Positions 50,975 to 59,313 of a DNA stretch of 64,000 nt are shown piece by piece. The position numbers and the translations under genes are program-made. This DNA is from Streptomyces sp. NBC_00190. GTDB taxonomy: Bacteria > Actinomycetota > Actinomycetes > Streptomycetales > Streptomycetaceae. The stretch covers positions 6,696,001 to 6,760,000 of the forward strand of contig NZ_CP108131.1 of NCBI RefSeq assembly GCF_036203305.1, written 5' to 3'. Below the pieces are notes generated by a model that was not told where the DNA came from, did not search any database, and worked only from the letters and a program-made list of their open reading frames with translations. Position 1 is the stretch's first letter; each line of letters opens with the position of its first letter.

Positions 50975-52173
50975 ATGACCCTTTCCCGTACCGCCCGGTG
51001 TACCGCGGGCTGGCTCCTCGCGGCCGCCTGGGCGCTGTCCTTCCCGCTCCTGTCCTCGCTGGGGCCGCACCGGCTGTGGGGCTGGTGCGCGGCCGCCGGG
51101 TACCTCGGCGCCGCCGGAGCCACCGCCCTCGGCCACCGCCGCGCGGCGCTCACCGCCGCTCTGCTCGGCGCCGTCGCCGTACCGCTCCTGTGGCTGGTCC
51201 TGACCGGGCGGGGGCAGTCGGAGGTGATGGTCGTCGAACGGTCCGGGCGGCTCCTGCTGGAGTCCGGCCGGCTCTACGTCGACCAGCCCGTGCGGGTCGA
51301 GGAGTACACGCCGTACCTGCCGGGCATGGCGCTGCTCGGCATCCCGCGCGCGCTGCTCGGCGGCGGAGACGGCTGGGCCGCCCGGCTGCTGGGCGACGCC
51401 CGTATCTGGTGCGCGGCGGGCCTGTTCGGCGGCCTGTGGGCCGGCCGACGGCTGCTCGGCGCGACCCGGCCGGCGCTGCTTCCCGTACTGGTGGCCTCGC
51501 CGGTGGTGGCGCTGCCCCTCGCGGTGAGCGGGGTGGACCTGCCGCTGGCCGGGCTGTGCTGCCTGGCCCTCTCGGCCGCCGGAGCCGGGCGGCCGGTCCT
51601 GGCGGGGCTGCCCTCGCCGGGGCGTGCGCCCTGAAGTGGACGGCGCTGCCCGCGGTGGCGGTGGCGGTGGCCCTGCTCGCGGCCTGCCGGGGCCGGCGGG
51701 CGGCGGTGCGCTGCGGGCTGGCCGCGGCCGGCGGGACGGCCCTGCTGGTCCTGCCGAGCGCGCTGCTCCAGCCGGGCGAGCTGTGGCGCCAGGTGTTCGC
51801 CTATCCCACCGGGCGCGCGGAGGTCGCGACGCCGGCGAGCAGCCCGCTGCCCGGCCACCTGCTGGCCGAACTCGGCCAGTGGGGCTGGTACGCGGCAGTG
51901 GGTCTGCTGATGCTGGGAGGCGTCGCGGTGGCCGTGTCGCTGCTGGTCCGGCCGCCGCGCACGGTGGTGGCGGCGGCCGACCGCCTCGCGATCGGCCTCA
52001 CGACGGCCTTCCTGCTGGCCCCGGCGGGCCGCTTCGGCTACCTGGCGCTGCCGGTGCTGCTGACCGTCTGGGCCCGCTCGGTGGAGCCCTCCGGTCGCGC
52101 CCGGACCCCGGCTGCCTCCCGCGTCGTGGCCGGCTCCCGCCCGGCGCGGACGGTGGTGACGCCCACGCGTTAG
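50975..52173 (+). pseudogene. Frameshifted membrane protein, glycosyltransferase-87/DUF2029-like
   Basis: Two partial frames join one hydrophobic protein of about 399 residues. The first, from the ATG at 50975, encodes TM helices and the EEYTPYLPGMALLG and DARIWCAAGLFGGLWAG segments, then runs to a stop at 51632-51634. The second continues from about 51600 in the next frame (ALKWTALPAVAVAVALL, then more TM helices) to 52173. Adding one G at 51610/51611 would restore a continuous reading (AGLALAGACALKW). Either a real inactivating deletion or a sequencing error in this G/C-rich stretch; the nearby 13-G run favours caution. Family placement is tentative. Confidence 0.75.
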
Positions 52174-52829
52174 CCGGTCTCGGCCCCGCGCAGATGGGCC
52201 AGGACCGCCAGCACCCGGCGGTTGCCCTCCGTGGCGTCCAGGTCGAGCTTCGTGAAGATGCTGGAGGCGTGCTTGACCACGGCGGCCTCGGAGATGAAGA
52301 GCCGGCCCGCCAGGGCCTGGTTGTTGAGGCCCTCCGCCATCAGGGTCAGGACCTCCCGCTCGCGCGGGGTGAGGCGGGCCAGCGGGCGGTCCTGCGATCG
52401 GCTGCCGAGCAGGACCCGCACCACCTCGGGGTCGATGACCGTCTGCCCCTCCGCGACGCGCCGCAGGGCGTCGAGGAACTCGGTGACCTCGCCCACCCGG
52501 TCCTTGAGCAGATAGCCGAGTCCGGCCGCCGAGGCGCCCGTGAACAGCTGGGTCGCGTACGCCGTGGCCACGTACTGCGAGAGCACGAGCACGGGCAACG
52601 AGGCGTCACGGGAGCGGAGTTCGAGCGCGGCCCGCAGCCCCTCGTCGCGGAATCCCGGCGGCATCCGTACATCGGTGACCACGGCGTCCGGCCGCTCCGC
52701 CGCCACGGCCCGCACGAGTTCCTCCGCGTCGCCGACGGCGGCGAGGACCTGGTGGCCGCCGCGGGTGAGCAGTTCCGCCAGCCCCGCGCGCAGCAGGACG
52801 GAGTCCTCGGCGAGGATCAGCCGGAGCAC
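52170..52829 (-). CDS. NarL/LuxR-type response regulator
   Basis: A 219-residue response regulator. The receiver domain has the acidic pair E8-D9 (ILAEDSVLLRAG), a phosphoacceptor Asp in VVTDVRMPP, the Ser/Thr of VLSQY and the Lys in YLLKDRVGEV. The LuxR HTH is LTPREREVLTLMAEGLNNQALAGRLFISEAAVVKHASSIFTKLDL. Its partner kinase is the next gene upstream; the kinase stop overlaps this GTG by 13 nt. Its last 4 nt overlap the frameshifted membrane gene's stop. Confidence 0.92.
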   Translation of the reverse strand: MLRLILAEDSVLLRAGLAELLTRGGHQVLAAVGDAEELVRAVAAERPDAVVTDVRMPPGFRDEGLRAALELRSRDASLPVLVLSQYVATAYATQLFTGASAAGLGYLLKDRVGEVTEFLDALRRVAEGQTVIDPEVVRVLLGSRSQDRPLARLTPREREVLTLMAEGLNNQALAGRLFISEAAVVKHASSIFTKLDLDATEGNRRVLAVLAHLRGAETG

Positions 52830-54127
52830 GGGACCTCCACACGGAGTTCGGTCGGTCCGCCCACCGGACTGGACACCACCAGCCTGCCCTTCAACATCGC
52901 CACCCTGTCCGCGAGACCCGCCAGGCCCGCTCCCGCGCCGGGATCGGCCCCGCCGCGGCCGTCGTCGGTGACGCAGAGAGTGAGCCGGTCGTTCTCGACC
53001 CTACCGGCGACGGCCACGCACGTGGCGCCGCTGTGCTTCGCGGCGTTGGCCAGCGCCTCCGTGACGGTGAAGTACGCCGTGATCTCCACGGAGTCGGCCA
53101 GCCGCGGTACGTCGAGGTCCACGGTCACCGGTACGGGATGCCGCAGCGCCACCTCGGCCACGGCGGCCGCGAGCCCGTGGTCGGTGAGCACCTGCGGGTG
53201 GATGCCCCGTACGAGGTCGCGCAGTTGCTCCAGCGCCACCTTGGCCTCGCCGCGGCCCCGGGCCACCAGCGCGGCGGCGCCCGCGGCCCCGGGAAGTCCG
53301 CGCAGCTCCATCTCGGCGAGGCCCAGGGTCATGCTGAGCGCGACCAGCTGCTGCTGCGCCCCGTCGTGCAGATCCCGCTCGATGCGCCGCCGTTCGGCTT
53401 CGAAGGCGTCGACCAGGCGCACCCGGGAGCGGGTGAGTTCCAGTACCCGGGCGTCCTCCTCGCGCGGCCCGAGCAGCAGACGGACGGTCTTCACCTGCGC
53501 CCCGGTGAGCAGGGCTCCCGCGTACGCCGCCACGACCAGCCCGATCAGTCCCGCCGCCGTGCCGCCCAGGGCCTCCAGCGGGCCGGAGACGGCCCTGCCG
53601 GGGATCAGCATCACCGGCTCCGGGGCGAGGGCCCAGACGACGACCGGGCTCGCGACCAGGATCAGGGAGAACGCGAGCAGCGCGACCACCCCGAAGCCCG
53701 CCGCCCCGAAGACCGGCCCGAGCAGGACGGCGTACCCGAACTCCCGCCGGGTGGCCCGCTCCTTCAGCCGTGTCCGCAGCCAGGCCGCGGGGCCCGCCCC
53801 GGCGAGGGAGGTGTGCGGATCGCCGACCGGCACCGGATCGACCCACCGCAGCCGCCATCGCTCCAGCGCCCCGAGCGGTACCGCGCCGGAAGCGGCGCAG
53901 AGCAGGAGCAGCAGCCCGATCCCGGCCACGGCCAGTACCACGCCCAGCCCGACGAGGACCACGAGCGCGACCAGTACGGCGTATCCGAGGGTGGATCCGG
54001 CCGCCAGATACCCCCAGCACCGCCAGGGCCACCACGAGCCGAGGAACCGCAGGGGCCGCCGCATCACCGCCCAGACGGCGACCGGGGCCTGGTCGGCCGG
54101 GCTCTGGAGGGTGGTGGAGGCAGACAC
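52817..54127 (-). CDS. NarL-type sensor histidine kinase (HisKA_3)
   Basis: A 436-residue kinase. The N-terminal half has about five to six membrane helices (DUF/7TM-like, LVALVVLVGLGVVLAVAGIGLLLLL and others). The dimerisation/phosphoacceptor helix is ERRRIERDLHDGAQQQLVAL, with the phospho-His. The ATPase domain is HATPase_c: TEALANAAKHSGA (N box), VTDDGRGGADPGAGAGLAGLADR (G1 and G2 boxes). The GTG start has a -10 box TAGGCT 7 nt upstream and no RBS, so it is probably leaderless. It forms a two-component pair with the downstream response regulator. Signal unknown. Confidence 0.9.
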   Translation of the reverse strand: MSASTTLQSPADQAPVAVWAVMRRPLRFLGSWWPWRCWGYLAAGSTLGYAVLVALVVLVGLGVVLAVAGIGLLLLLCAASGAVPLGALERWRLRWVDPVPVGDPHTSLAGAGPAAWLRTRLKERATRREFGYAVLLGPVFGAAGFGVVALLAFSLILVASPVVVWALAPEPVMLIPGRAVSGPLEALGGTAAGLIGLVVAAYAGALLTGAQVKTVRLLLGPREEDARVLELTRSRVRLVDAFEAERRRIERDLHDGAQQQLVALSMTLGLAEMELRGLPGAAGAAALVARGRGEAKVALEQLRDLVRGIHPQVLTDHGLAAAVAEVALRHPVPVTVDLDVPRLADSVEITAYFTVTEALANAAKHSGATCVAVAGRVENDRLTLCVTDDGRGGADPGAGAGLAGLADRVAMLKGRLVVSSPVGGPTELRVEVPCSG

Positions 54128-54134
54128 ACGCCCC

Positions 54135-54140
54135 AGCCTA
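54135..54140 (-). promoter_or_regulatory. -10 box TAGGCT, probable leaderless promoter of the histidine kinase
   Basis: TAGGCT on the minus strand, with 7 nt to the GTG at 54127, fits a leaderless transcript. No -35 consensus was found. Confidence 0.5.
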
Positions 54141-54292
54141 GGACGCTGGCGTCGCACCATCGCGCCCGGGGCCCGGGGCGCGGGCCCCGGGCGCGGTGGC
54201 GTGGCGAACTGGGCCGAACGGGTGAACGATGTCAGAGGGGGCGTGTTCGCCCCTCTTCGATCCGGTACGCGCGATGCTCCGAGGAGGTCGTG

Positions 54293-54712
54293 ATGGACGT
54301 CCTTGTACTGATCGGCCGCCTGCTGTTCGTCGTCCTCTTCCTCGCCTCCGGGACGGCGCACCTGACCAAGACCCGGCAGATGGCCGGGTACACCGCTTCC
54401 CGCGGGGTGCCCATGCCCGTCGCGGCCACGGTCGTCAGCGGTGTGGTCATGCTGGCGGGCGCGGTCAGCGTGGCGGTCGGGCTGTGGGCCGACCTCGGGG
54501 CCCTGGCGCTGGCGGCCTTCTCCTTCTCGGTGGCCGTGCTGATGCACCGGTTCTGGAAGGAGAGCGACCCGCAGGCGCAGATGATGGAGCAGACGCAGTT
54601 CCTCAAGGACACGGCCCTCGGCGGCGCGGCCCTGGTGATGTTCGCGTTCTTCGCCTACGCGGGCCACGACCTGGGGCTCATGGTCACCGGCCCGGCCCTC
54701 TCGATCAGCTGA
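54293..54712 (+). CDS. DoxX family membrane protein
   Basis: A 139-residue protein with four hydrophobic helices and the DoxX family start (GRLLFVVLFLASGTAHLTK), the loop ASRGVPMPVAATVVSG, and a final AFFAYAGHDLGL helix. DoxX proteins are small membrane components linked to thiol or quinone redox; in mycobacteria one acts with SodA and SseA. GAGGAGG precedes the ATG. A G-rich hairpin (about 54234-54256) lies in the leader. Function here is inferred from the family only. Confidence 0.85.
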   Translation: MDVLVLIGRLLFVVLFLASGTAHLTKTRQMAGYTASRGVPMPVAATVVSGVVMLAGAVSVAVGLWADLGALALAAFSFSVAVLMHRFWKESDPQAQMMEQTQFLKDTALGGAALVMFAFFAYAGHDLGLMVTGPALSIS

Positions 54713-54755
54713 CGGGACCTCCGGTCGCGGCGCGGCCCGGAGCCGGCGCCCGCGT

Positions 54756-55634
54756 TCAACGACAGGTGACGGCCGGCCGCACCAGGCAGTCCTCGAAGAA
54801 GCCGAAGCAGCGCAGGTGGTAGGAGCGTGCCGCGTGGCCCAGGCTGATGTTGTGGCCCGCCCCCGGCTGCCGGTCGACGGTCACGTGCGGGGCATCGGTG
54901 AGCCGCGATCTCAGCTCGGCGAGCGCGTCCCGGTCGTACCGCCACCACGGCTCGTGCTCGGCGAAGGTGAACCGTACGGGCACGCGGACGCGGCCCGCGG
55001 CATCGCGGAAGACCTCGGGCCAGCGGGCGATGTCCGCCTGCTCCCGGGCCGGCACGGGGCCGACGATCGAGCCGCAGGTGGCGAAGGTGTTCGGCGGGTA
55101 GAGCCGCAGCGGCCCCCAGCTGCGCCGGCCGCCCCGGGACGCGCCCTCGCCGGTGAAGGCGTCGGGCGCGTAGCGGTGGCCGCAGCCGGAGATCTCCAGG
55201 CCGAGCAGGTCGGGCCAGGCGTGGTCGGCGGCGGTGAGCAGCGCGACCTTGCCGCCGAACGAGTGGGCGAGGAGGAACAGGCCGGCCCCGGTCTGCTCCC
55301 GGGCGGCGAAGTCGCGCACCGCGGCGGCGAGGGTGGCTGCCTGCTCGGTGACGGACTGCCCTTCGGGCAGCGCGGCCGCGGACTGTCCGTAGCCGGGCCG
55401 GTCGACGGCCAGGACCGTATAACCGAGCCGGGCACCGAGGGTGAGTAAGGAGAGGTCGGGATGGGCCTGGCCGTCGAAATAGCCGGAGTTCATGCCCGCC
55501 CCGTGCACCGCGACCACCGTGGCCCGCGGCGGGCCCTCGGACGGTTCGCGGAGCAGCGCGGACAGGGGAGTGCCGGCGGCGTCCAGGGTGATCCGGCGCA
55601 CGCCCCGCGACAGGTCGGCGGGCGCGGTGCTCAT
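54756..55634 (-). CDS. Alpha/beta hydrolase
   Basis: A 292-residue alpha/beta hydrolase. The nucleophile elbow is AHSFGGK (Ser125), the catalytic His is GAGHN (His261), and the acid is probably Glu226 (FAEHEPW), where many relatives have Asp. The oxyanion block VHGAGMNSGYF comes early, and the cap region is rich in Arg/Trp. It may be an esterase, lipase or thioesterase. The ATG overlaps the stop of a 26-codon ORF by 4 nt (ATGA), so translation is coupled to that ORF. Confidence 0.85.
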   Translation of the reverse strand: MSTAPADLSRGVRRITLDAAGTPLSALLREPSEGPPRATVVAVHGAGMNSGYFDGQAHPDLSLLTLGARLGYTVLAVDRPGYGQSAAALPEGQSVTEQAATLAAAVRDFAAREQTGAGLFLLAHSFGGKVALLTAADHAWPDLLGLEISGCGHRYAPDAFTGEGASRGGRRSWGPLRLYPPNTFATCGSIVGPVPAREQADIARWPEVFRDAAGRVRVPVRFTFAEHEPWWRYDRDALAELRSRLTDAPHVTVDRQPGAGHNISLGHAARSYHLRCFGFFEDCLVRPAVTCR

Positions 55635-55711
55635 GCGGGGGCCGCCATGACGGGGCGGCGCGTGTCGAGAGCGGTCGGCCCGGAGCCGACGTTGATGACG
55701 TGCGTGTCCAC
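55631..55711 (-). CDS. 26-residue small ORF coupled to the alpha/beta hydrolase
   Basis: GTG start with GGAGG 8 nt upstream (a strong RBS), 26 codons, and a TGA that overlaps the hydrolase ATG by 4 nt. The peptide has an N-terminal DTHVINVGSGP stretch and a C-terminal TRRPVMAAPA. No family is recognised. It could be a leader peptide for translational coupling, or a small precursor peptide acted on by the hydrolase. An ATG 6 nt upstream opens another frame, which makes the choice less certain. Confidence 0.45.
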   Translation of the reverse strand: MDTHVINVGSGPTALDTRRPVMAAPA

Positions 55712-55950
55712 GGGCTCATCCTCCGCTCCGATTGTCGTATGCGCGTAGTGACGCGCCGGAGCGCCGGTGCGGACCCGGTGGTGCGCGGCGCCCCGCTCGG
55801 TCGCGGCCCGCGCGGCGGCCCGGGCGGCCGATGGCTTGAAGTCGCCCCTCGGTCATGGATCTTGACCTGTCTGCCGCGTATCGAAGCAGGGCCCTGATCG
55901 TTTCTTCAGCCGTAACCCTCATATGTGCTGCGGAATCGGGAGGACACGCG

Positions 55951-56562
55951 GTGACCGCATGGCAGTACCTCGCCGGGGCGGGTCTGGTGGCGGCGCTCTG
56001 CCCGCTGCACGGTCACGTGGCGGTCGCGGGTGACGGCGACGGCCGCGGTGCCCGGGTCGACGTGTGCGTGCCCGGAGGGCAGCCGGGCCGGCCCGTGTTC
56101 CGGCCGCCCTCGGTACGGCCGGGCGTGCCCGGGGCCGACCGGCCCACCGTGCACCACCCGGGGCGGCCCCCCGAGCCGCCCGTCGCCGCCCCGGCCGCAG
56201 GCCCGGGCGGCGTCCCGTCCGCCGCCGACCCGCCGGAGCGGGCGCGGCCGCCGGAGCGGCTGGAGCCCCCGAGCCCGGCGGGACCCGCCGCGGAGGCCGG
56301 GGCCGGGGGGACGGAGCCGCCGGAGCCCGCGCTGGCTGCCGGGCCCGTGACCGGTCCGGATCCGGCGGACGCACCCGCCCCGCCCCGGCTCAGGGCCGCC
56401 GCCGCGCCCGCTAGCGCCTTCCACGTGCGCCCGTACCGCTCGGTGGCCCTGGAGCGGCGCCGTCCGGGCGGGATGTCCACCGTGATGCTCATGGTCGTGG
56501 TCACCACCCCGGCCGTACTCGCCGCCGCCGCCCTTCGTCCGCGCTCCAAGAGCCGCGGCTGA
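55951..56562 (+). CDS. Proline-rich exported protein with C-terminal membrane anchor
   Basis: A 203-residue protein. A leader (YLAGAGLVAALCPLHG) is followed by a Pro/Ala/Gly-rich middle of low complexity with repeated PxxP units, then a C-terminal membrane helix (STVMLMVVVTTPAVLAAAAL) and a basic tail (RPRSKSRG). No LPxTG motif is seen. GGGAGGAC lies 4-10 nt before the GTG at 55951; a GTG/ATG further upstream is possible. It may be a wall-associated spacer or an anchored exported protein. It is on the same strand as the DUF4239 gene, with tandem repeats between. Confidence 0.65.
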   Translation: MTAWQYLAGAGLVAALCPLHGHVAVAGDGDGRGARVDVCVPGGQPGRPVFRPPSVRPGVPGADRPTVHHPGRPPEPPVAAPAAGPGGVPSAADPPERARPPERLEPPSPAGPAAEAGAGGTEPPEPALAAGPVTGPDPADAPAPPRLRAAAAPASAFHVRPYRSVALERRRPGGMSTVMLMVVVTTPAVLAAAALRPRSKSRG

Positions 56563-56582
56563 CCGCCGCCGCACAACCCCTG

Positions 56583-56654
56583 CTGAACCACCCGCTGAAC
56601 CACCCGCTGAACCACCCGCTGAACCGCCCACTGATCCACCCGACGATCCACAAG
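56583..56654. repeat. 12-bp tandem repeats (CTGAACCACCCG), six units
   Basis: Three identical 12-nt units (56583-56618) are followed by two with changes (CTGAACCGCCCA, CTGATCCACCCG) and a degenerate sixth. The array lies between the proline-rich gene and the DUF4239 gene, close to where the DUF4239 promoter or leader should be. Confidence 0.9.
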
Positions 56655-56666
56655 GGGAGAATCCTC

Positions 56667-57443
56667 GTGTCCGAATGGCTGGTCCTGGCCATTGCCATGG
56701 CGCTCGTCTGCGCCGTCGTCCTCGCCATCACCGCGATCCGGCACCGCCGGGTCGCCGATGACGAGGACACCAGCGAAACCCCCGACGTCATCGAGTACAT
56801 GACGATGATGGTGGGCGTGGTCTACGCGATCGTGCTGGGCCTGGCCATCGCCGGCGTCTGGGAGGCGCGCGGTGCCGCCGAGGACAGCGTGCGCCGGGAG
56901 GCCCAGGCGCTGTACGAGGTCACGCAGCGCGCCGACGTCTACCCCGCCGCCGTCCGTGACCGGATCCGTGGCGAGGTGAACGCGTACGTCTCGCACACGG
57001 TCGCGGTGGACTGGCCGCTGCTGACCTCCGGGGAAGGCGCGTCGGCCGGGGGCGCCCAGCTGCTCGGCAAGCTGCGCAGCGACGTCACCCACCAGAGCCC
57101 GGCGAACGAGCTGCAGGCGCAGGCCTACCAGCCGCTGCTGGACCACATCGCCACCGCCGACGACGCCCGCCACTCGCGGACGCAGAGTTCCGAATCCACC
57201 CTGCCCAGCGTGGTGTGGTTCGGGCTGCTCGTGGGCGGGGTGGTCACGGTCGGACTGATCTTCACCCTGCAGATCCGCCGTTCCGGGCGGGAGCTGCTGC
57301 TGGCCGGGCTGTTCAGCGCGCTGATCGTGTTCCTGCTGTTCATGGTCTGGAGCTTCGACGCGCCCTTCGGGCGGAACGGCAACGACTCCGCGGGGCCCTT
57401 CCAGGACCTCTTCCCGACGACGTCGGTGGCCGCGGCCCGCTAG
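56667..57443 (+). CDS. DUF4239 domain membrane protein
   Basis: A 258-residue membrane protein. N-terminal helix LVLAIAMALVCAVVLAIT, a conserved TPDVIEYMTMMVGVVYAIVLGLAIAGVWE block, a soluble middle rich in Arg/Glu (VRREAQALYEVTQRADVYPAAVRDRIRGEV), and two C-terminal helices (VVWFGLLVGGVVTVGLIF, LFSALIVFLLFMVWSFD). This is the DUF4239 (PF14023) pattern; function unknown. Starts at a GTG with GGGGAGAA upstream. Its stop lies 2 nt from the convergent MAB_1171c-type gene, whose C-terminal 6-bp repeats begin there. Confidence 0.8.
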   Translation: MSEWLVLAIAMALVCAVVLAITAIRHRRVADDEDTSETPDVIEYMTMMVGVVYAIVLGLAIAGVWEARGAAEDSVRREAQALYEVTQRADVYPAAVRDRIRGEVNAYVSHTVAVDWPLLTSGEGASAGGAQLLGKLRSDVTHQSPANELQAQAYQPLLDHIATADDARHSRTQSSESTLPSVVWFGLLVGGVVTVGLIFTLQIRRSGRELLLAGLFSALIVFLLFMVWSFDAPFGRNGNDSAGPFQDLFPTTSVAAAR

Positions 57444-57445
57444 GA

Positions 57446-58693
57446 CTACGCGGACCCGGACGCGGCCCCGGACGCGGACCCGGACCCGGACCCGGACGCG
57501 GCCCCGGACACCGGCCCGGATCCGGACAGCGCGGCCCGCTCCCGGACCGCCCGCACCACCGGCGAATGCCGCAGGGCGTGGGAGATCCGCAGCAGGTCGC
57601 GCGGTCCGTCGGCGGTGTCGAGCACGGTCTCCTCGCCCTCGCCGATGACCTTGCCCTCGGGGTCCGCCGAGCGCGCCCGCACGGCGGCCGCGACCATGGC
57701 GGCGTCGGCGACCGCGCGGGCGCCGGGCTCGTCGGCCCCGTCCGCGACGGCGCGCTCGTAGGCGCCGTCGCGCAGGCTCCGGTCGAAGTACGGGCCGAGG
57801 TGCAGGAATCCGTCGTGGATGTCCGACTCGCGCTGGATCACGCGCAGTTCGGCGGCGGACCACCAGGCCATCTGCACGGACGGGGTGCCGGGGGGCGCGG
57901 CGATCTGCACCTCCTGCCAGAGCGAGCCGAGCTTCCGGTAGGTCGTCCAGGTCTCCCAGTTGTCCGACAGCCGCTGGCAGACGAGGGGGAGGACGAAGCC
58001 GATCGCGCTGATCAGCGCTCCCACGGAGGCCAGCGGCGGGGCGACGAGCGTACTGAGGAAGTCCAGGTCGTGGCCGGTCCAGCGGGCGACGACGGCGGAC
58101 ATCTTGGTGGCGTCGTAGCTGAGGTTGAACATGTAGCCCGCGACGATGATCATCAGGCCGACCCGCAGCCAGCCGCGCACCTGGAGCGACCAGCGCCAGC
58201 ACATGGCCACCATCACCACCGCGGCCACGTTGTGCGCCACGAGGTAGAGGGCGATCATCTCGCGGATGTACGGCGTGTTCGCGTAGTAGGTGTCCAGGTC
58301 GCGAAGCCGCTCGACGGGGGCGTCACCCAGGGCGAAGAGCACGATCAGGGCCACGACCACGACGCTGTAGCCGAGGATCCAGCGCTGCGAGACGCGGCGG
58401 GTCTCCTCCGGCGGGCCACCCCGCCAGTTGACCACCAGGACCAGGCAGGAGGCGCTGAACGCGGTGATCAGGCAGTACACCAGCGGTGCCGAGATGTTCG
58501 GCACCCCGGTCCATCGGTTGACATCCGCGATGGTGGGCGGGGCGGCGAAGGCGAAGACGGCTCCGGCCAGCATCAGCAGCGCGCAGACCGAGCGGAGCAG
58601 TGGATCCCGCCAGTTGTTGCGCAGGGCCGGCAGCTTGAAGGCGAGTGAGACCGCCATCGCCGCTGCCGGTATGTAGTAGTCCTGGCCGTTCAA
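57446..58693 (-). CDS. MAB_1171c family putative transporter (membrane protein, module 2)
   Basis: A 415-residue paralogue of the protein at 21636-22781. The region after TM3 shows LFALGDAPVERLRDLDTYYA then TPYIREMI, almost the same as module 1. The other helices align at similar spacing, and the C-terminal WWSAAELRVIQRESDIHDG matches WWSPVGSRLIHRESFIDDG. The last 25 residues are a Gly/Ser/Ala repeat encoded by 6-bp tandem repeats. The TTG start overlaps the ImmA/IrrE stop by 4 nt (TTGA). Start codon use is therefore inferred from coupling. Confidence 0.8.
   Translation of the reverse strand: MNGQDYYIPAAAMAVSLAFKLPALRNNWRDPLLRSVCALLMLAGAVFAFAAPPTIADVNRWTGVPNISAPLVYCLITAFSASCLVLVVNWRGGPPEETRRVSQRWILGYSVVVVALIVLFALGDAPVERLRDLDTYYANTPYIREMIALYLVAHNVAAVVMVAMCWRWSLQVRGWLRVGLMIIVAGYMFNLSYDATKMSAVVARWTGHDLDFLSTLVAPPLASVGALISAIGFVLPLVCQRLSDNWETWTTYRKLGSLWQEVQIAAPPGTPSVQMAWWSAAELRVIQRESDIHDGFLHLGPYFDRSLRDGAYERAVADGADEPGARAVADAAMVAAAVRARSADPEGKVIGEGEETVLDTADGPRDLLRISHALRHSPVVRAVRERAALSGSGPVSGAASGSGSGSASGAASGSA
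57449..57520. repeat. 6-bp tandem repeats (GGACnC-GG type) encoding a GS/AS tail
   Basis: A run of hexamers such as CGGACG, CGGACC and CGGCCC covers the 3' end of the MAB_1171c-type gene of module 2, encoding the repeated GS/AS tail. Number of units may vary between strains. Confidence 0.75.
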
Positions 58694-59247
58694 CGATCGT
58701 TCCTGTGCCCCCGGTAGCCCAGCGCGGCCTCGATCCGGCCCGCCAAATGGTCGCGCTGTGCCGGGGCGCGGTGGCTCGCCGACCCGGCGAGCCAGGTCCG
58801 GCAGCGGCTGCCCAGCAGTAAGCCGAAGGTCTCGGCCTCGGTCTCCTCCCGTACGTCGGCACGTGTGCGCGCGGCGACCCGGCGCACCGTCTCGCCGATG
58901 TCGGCCTCGTCGGACAGCAGCCGGGCGGCGACCGCGGCGCCGTCGACGTGGTGGCTGCAGTGACCGGCTTTCATGTGCCACAACTCGTGGCCCAGGATCA
59001 CCAGTTGGTGGTCGGGCGCGGTGCGCTCCTCGATGACCACGAGATCGCGGTCCGCCATGTCGAGCCACAAGCCGCTGGCCGTCCCCGGCGGGAACGAGGC
59101 CATCCGGAAGTCCACCCGCCGGCCCCGGTGCCTGCTCATGCCCTCGCAGAGGGCGGCGTAGAGGTCCACGGGCTCCACGGGGGCGGTCAGCCGGATCCCG
59201 GCCACCAGCTCCCCGCACAACCGCCGCTGCTCTCTGCCTATGCTCAC
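58690..59247 (-). CDS. ImmA/IrrE family metallo-endopeptidase (module 2)
   Basis: A 185-residue paralogue of the protein at 24373-24951, with HELWH at 87-91 and the conserved VDFRMASFPPGTASGLWLDM and DRDLVVIEERT segments. The expected partner, an XRE regulator, lies directly upstream, separated by a 64-nt spacer with a GACCCAG/CTGGGTC hairpin. The MAB_1171c-type start overlaps its stop (TTGA). GTG start with GGGGAGAAC upstream. Predicted action: cleavage or inactivation of the XRE protein. Confidence 0.85.
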   Translation of the reverse strand: MSIGREQRRLCGELVAGIRLTAPVEPVDLYAALCEGMSRHRGRRVDFRMASFPPGTASGLWLDMADRDLVVIEERTAPDHQLVILGHELWHMKAGHCSHHVDGAAVAARLLSDEADIGETVRRVAARTRADVREETEAETFGLLLGSRCRTWLAGSASHRAPAQRDHLAGRIEAALGYRGHRNDR

Positions 59248-59291
59248 CGTTCTCCCCGTCGGCGTGGATCCGGATCAGGATTCAAGGATCA

Positions 59292-59313
59292 GACCCAGAC
59301 TTTCGACTGGGTC
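59292..59313. promoter_or_regulatory. Small inverted repeat GACCCAG-N8-CTGGGTC
   Basis: A 7-bp dyad at the 3' end of the XRE gene of module 2, with its end overlapping the stop codon. It could be a weak terminator or a partial attenuator separating the XRE gene from the ImmA/IrrE gene. Confidence 0.4.

Noticed and set aside
56583..56654. Tandem repeats as a possible CRISPR array
   Set aside because: The 12-bp units are directly adjacent with no spacers and no cas genes are nearby.
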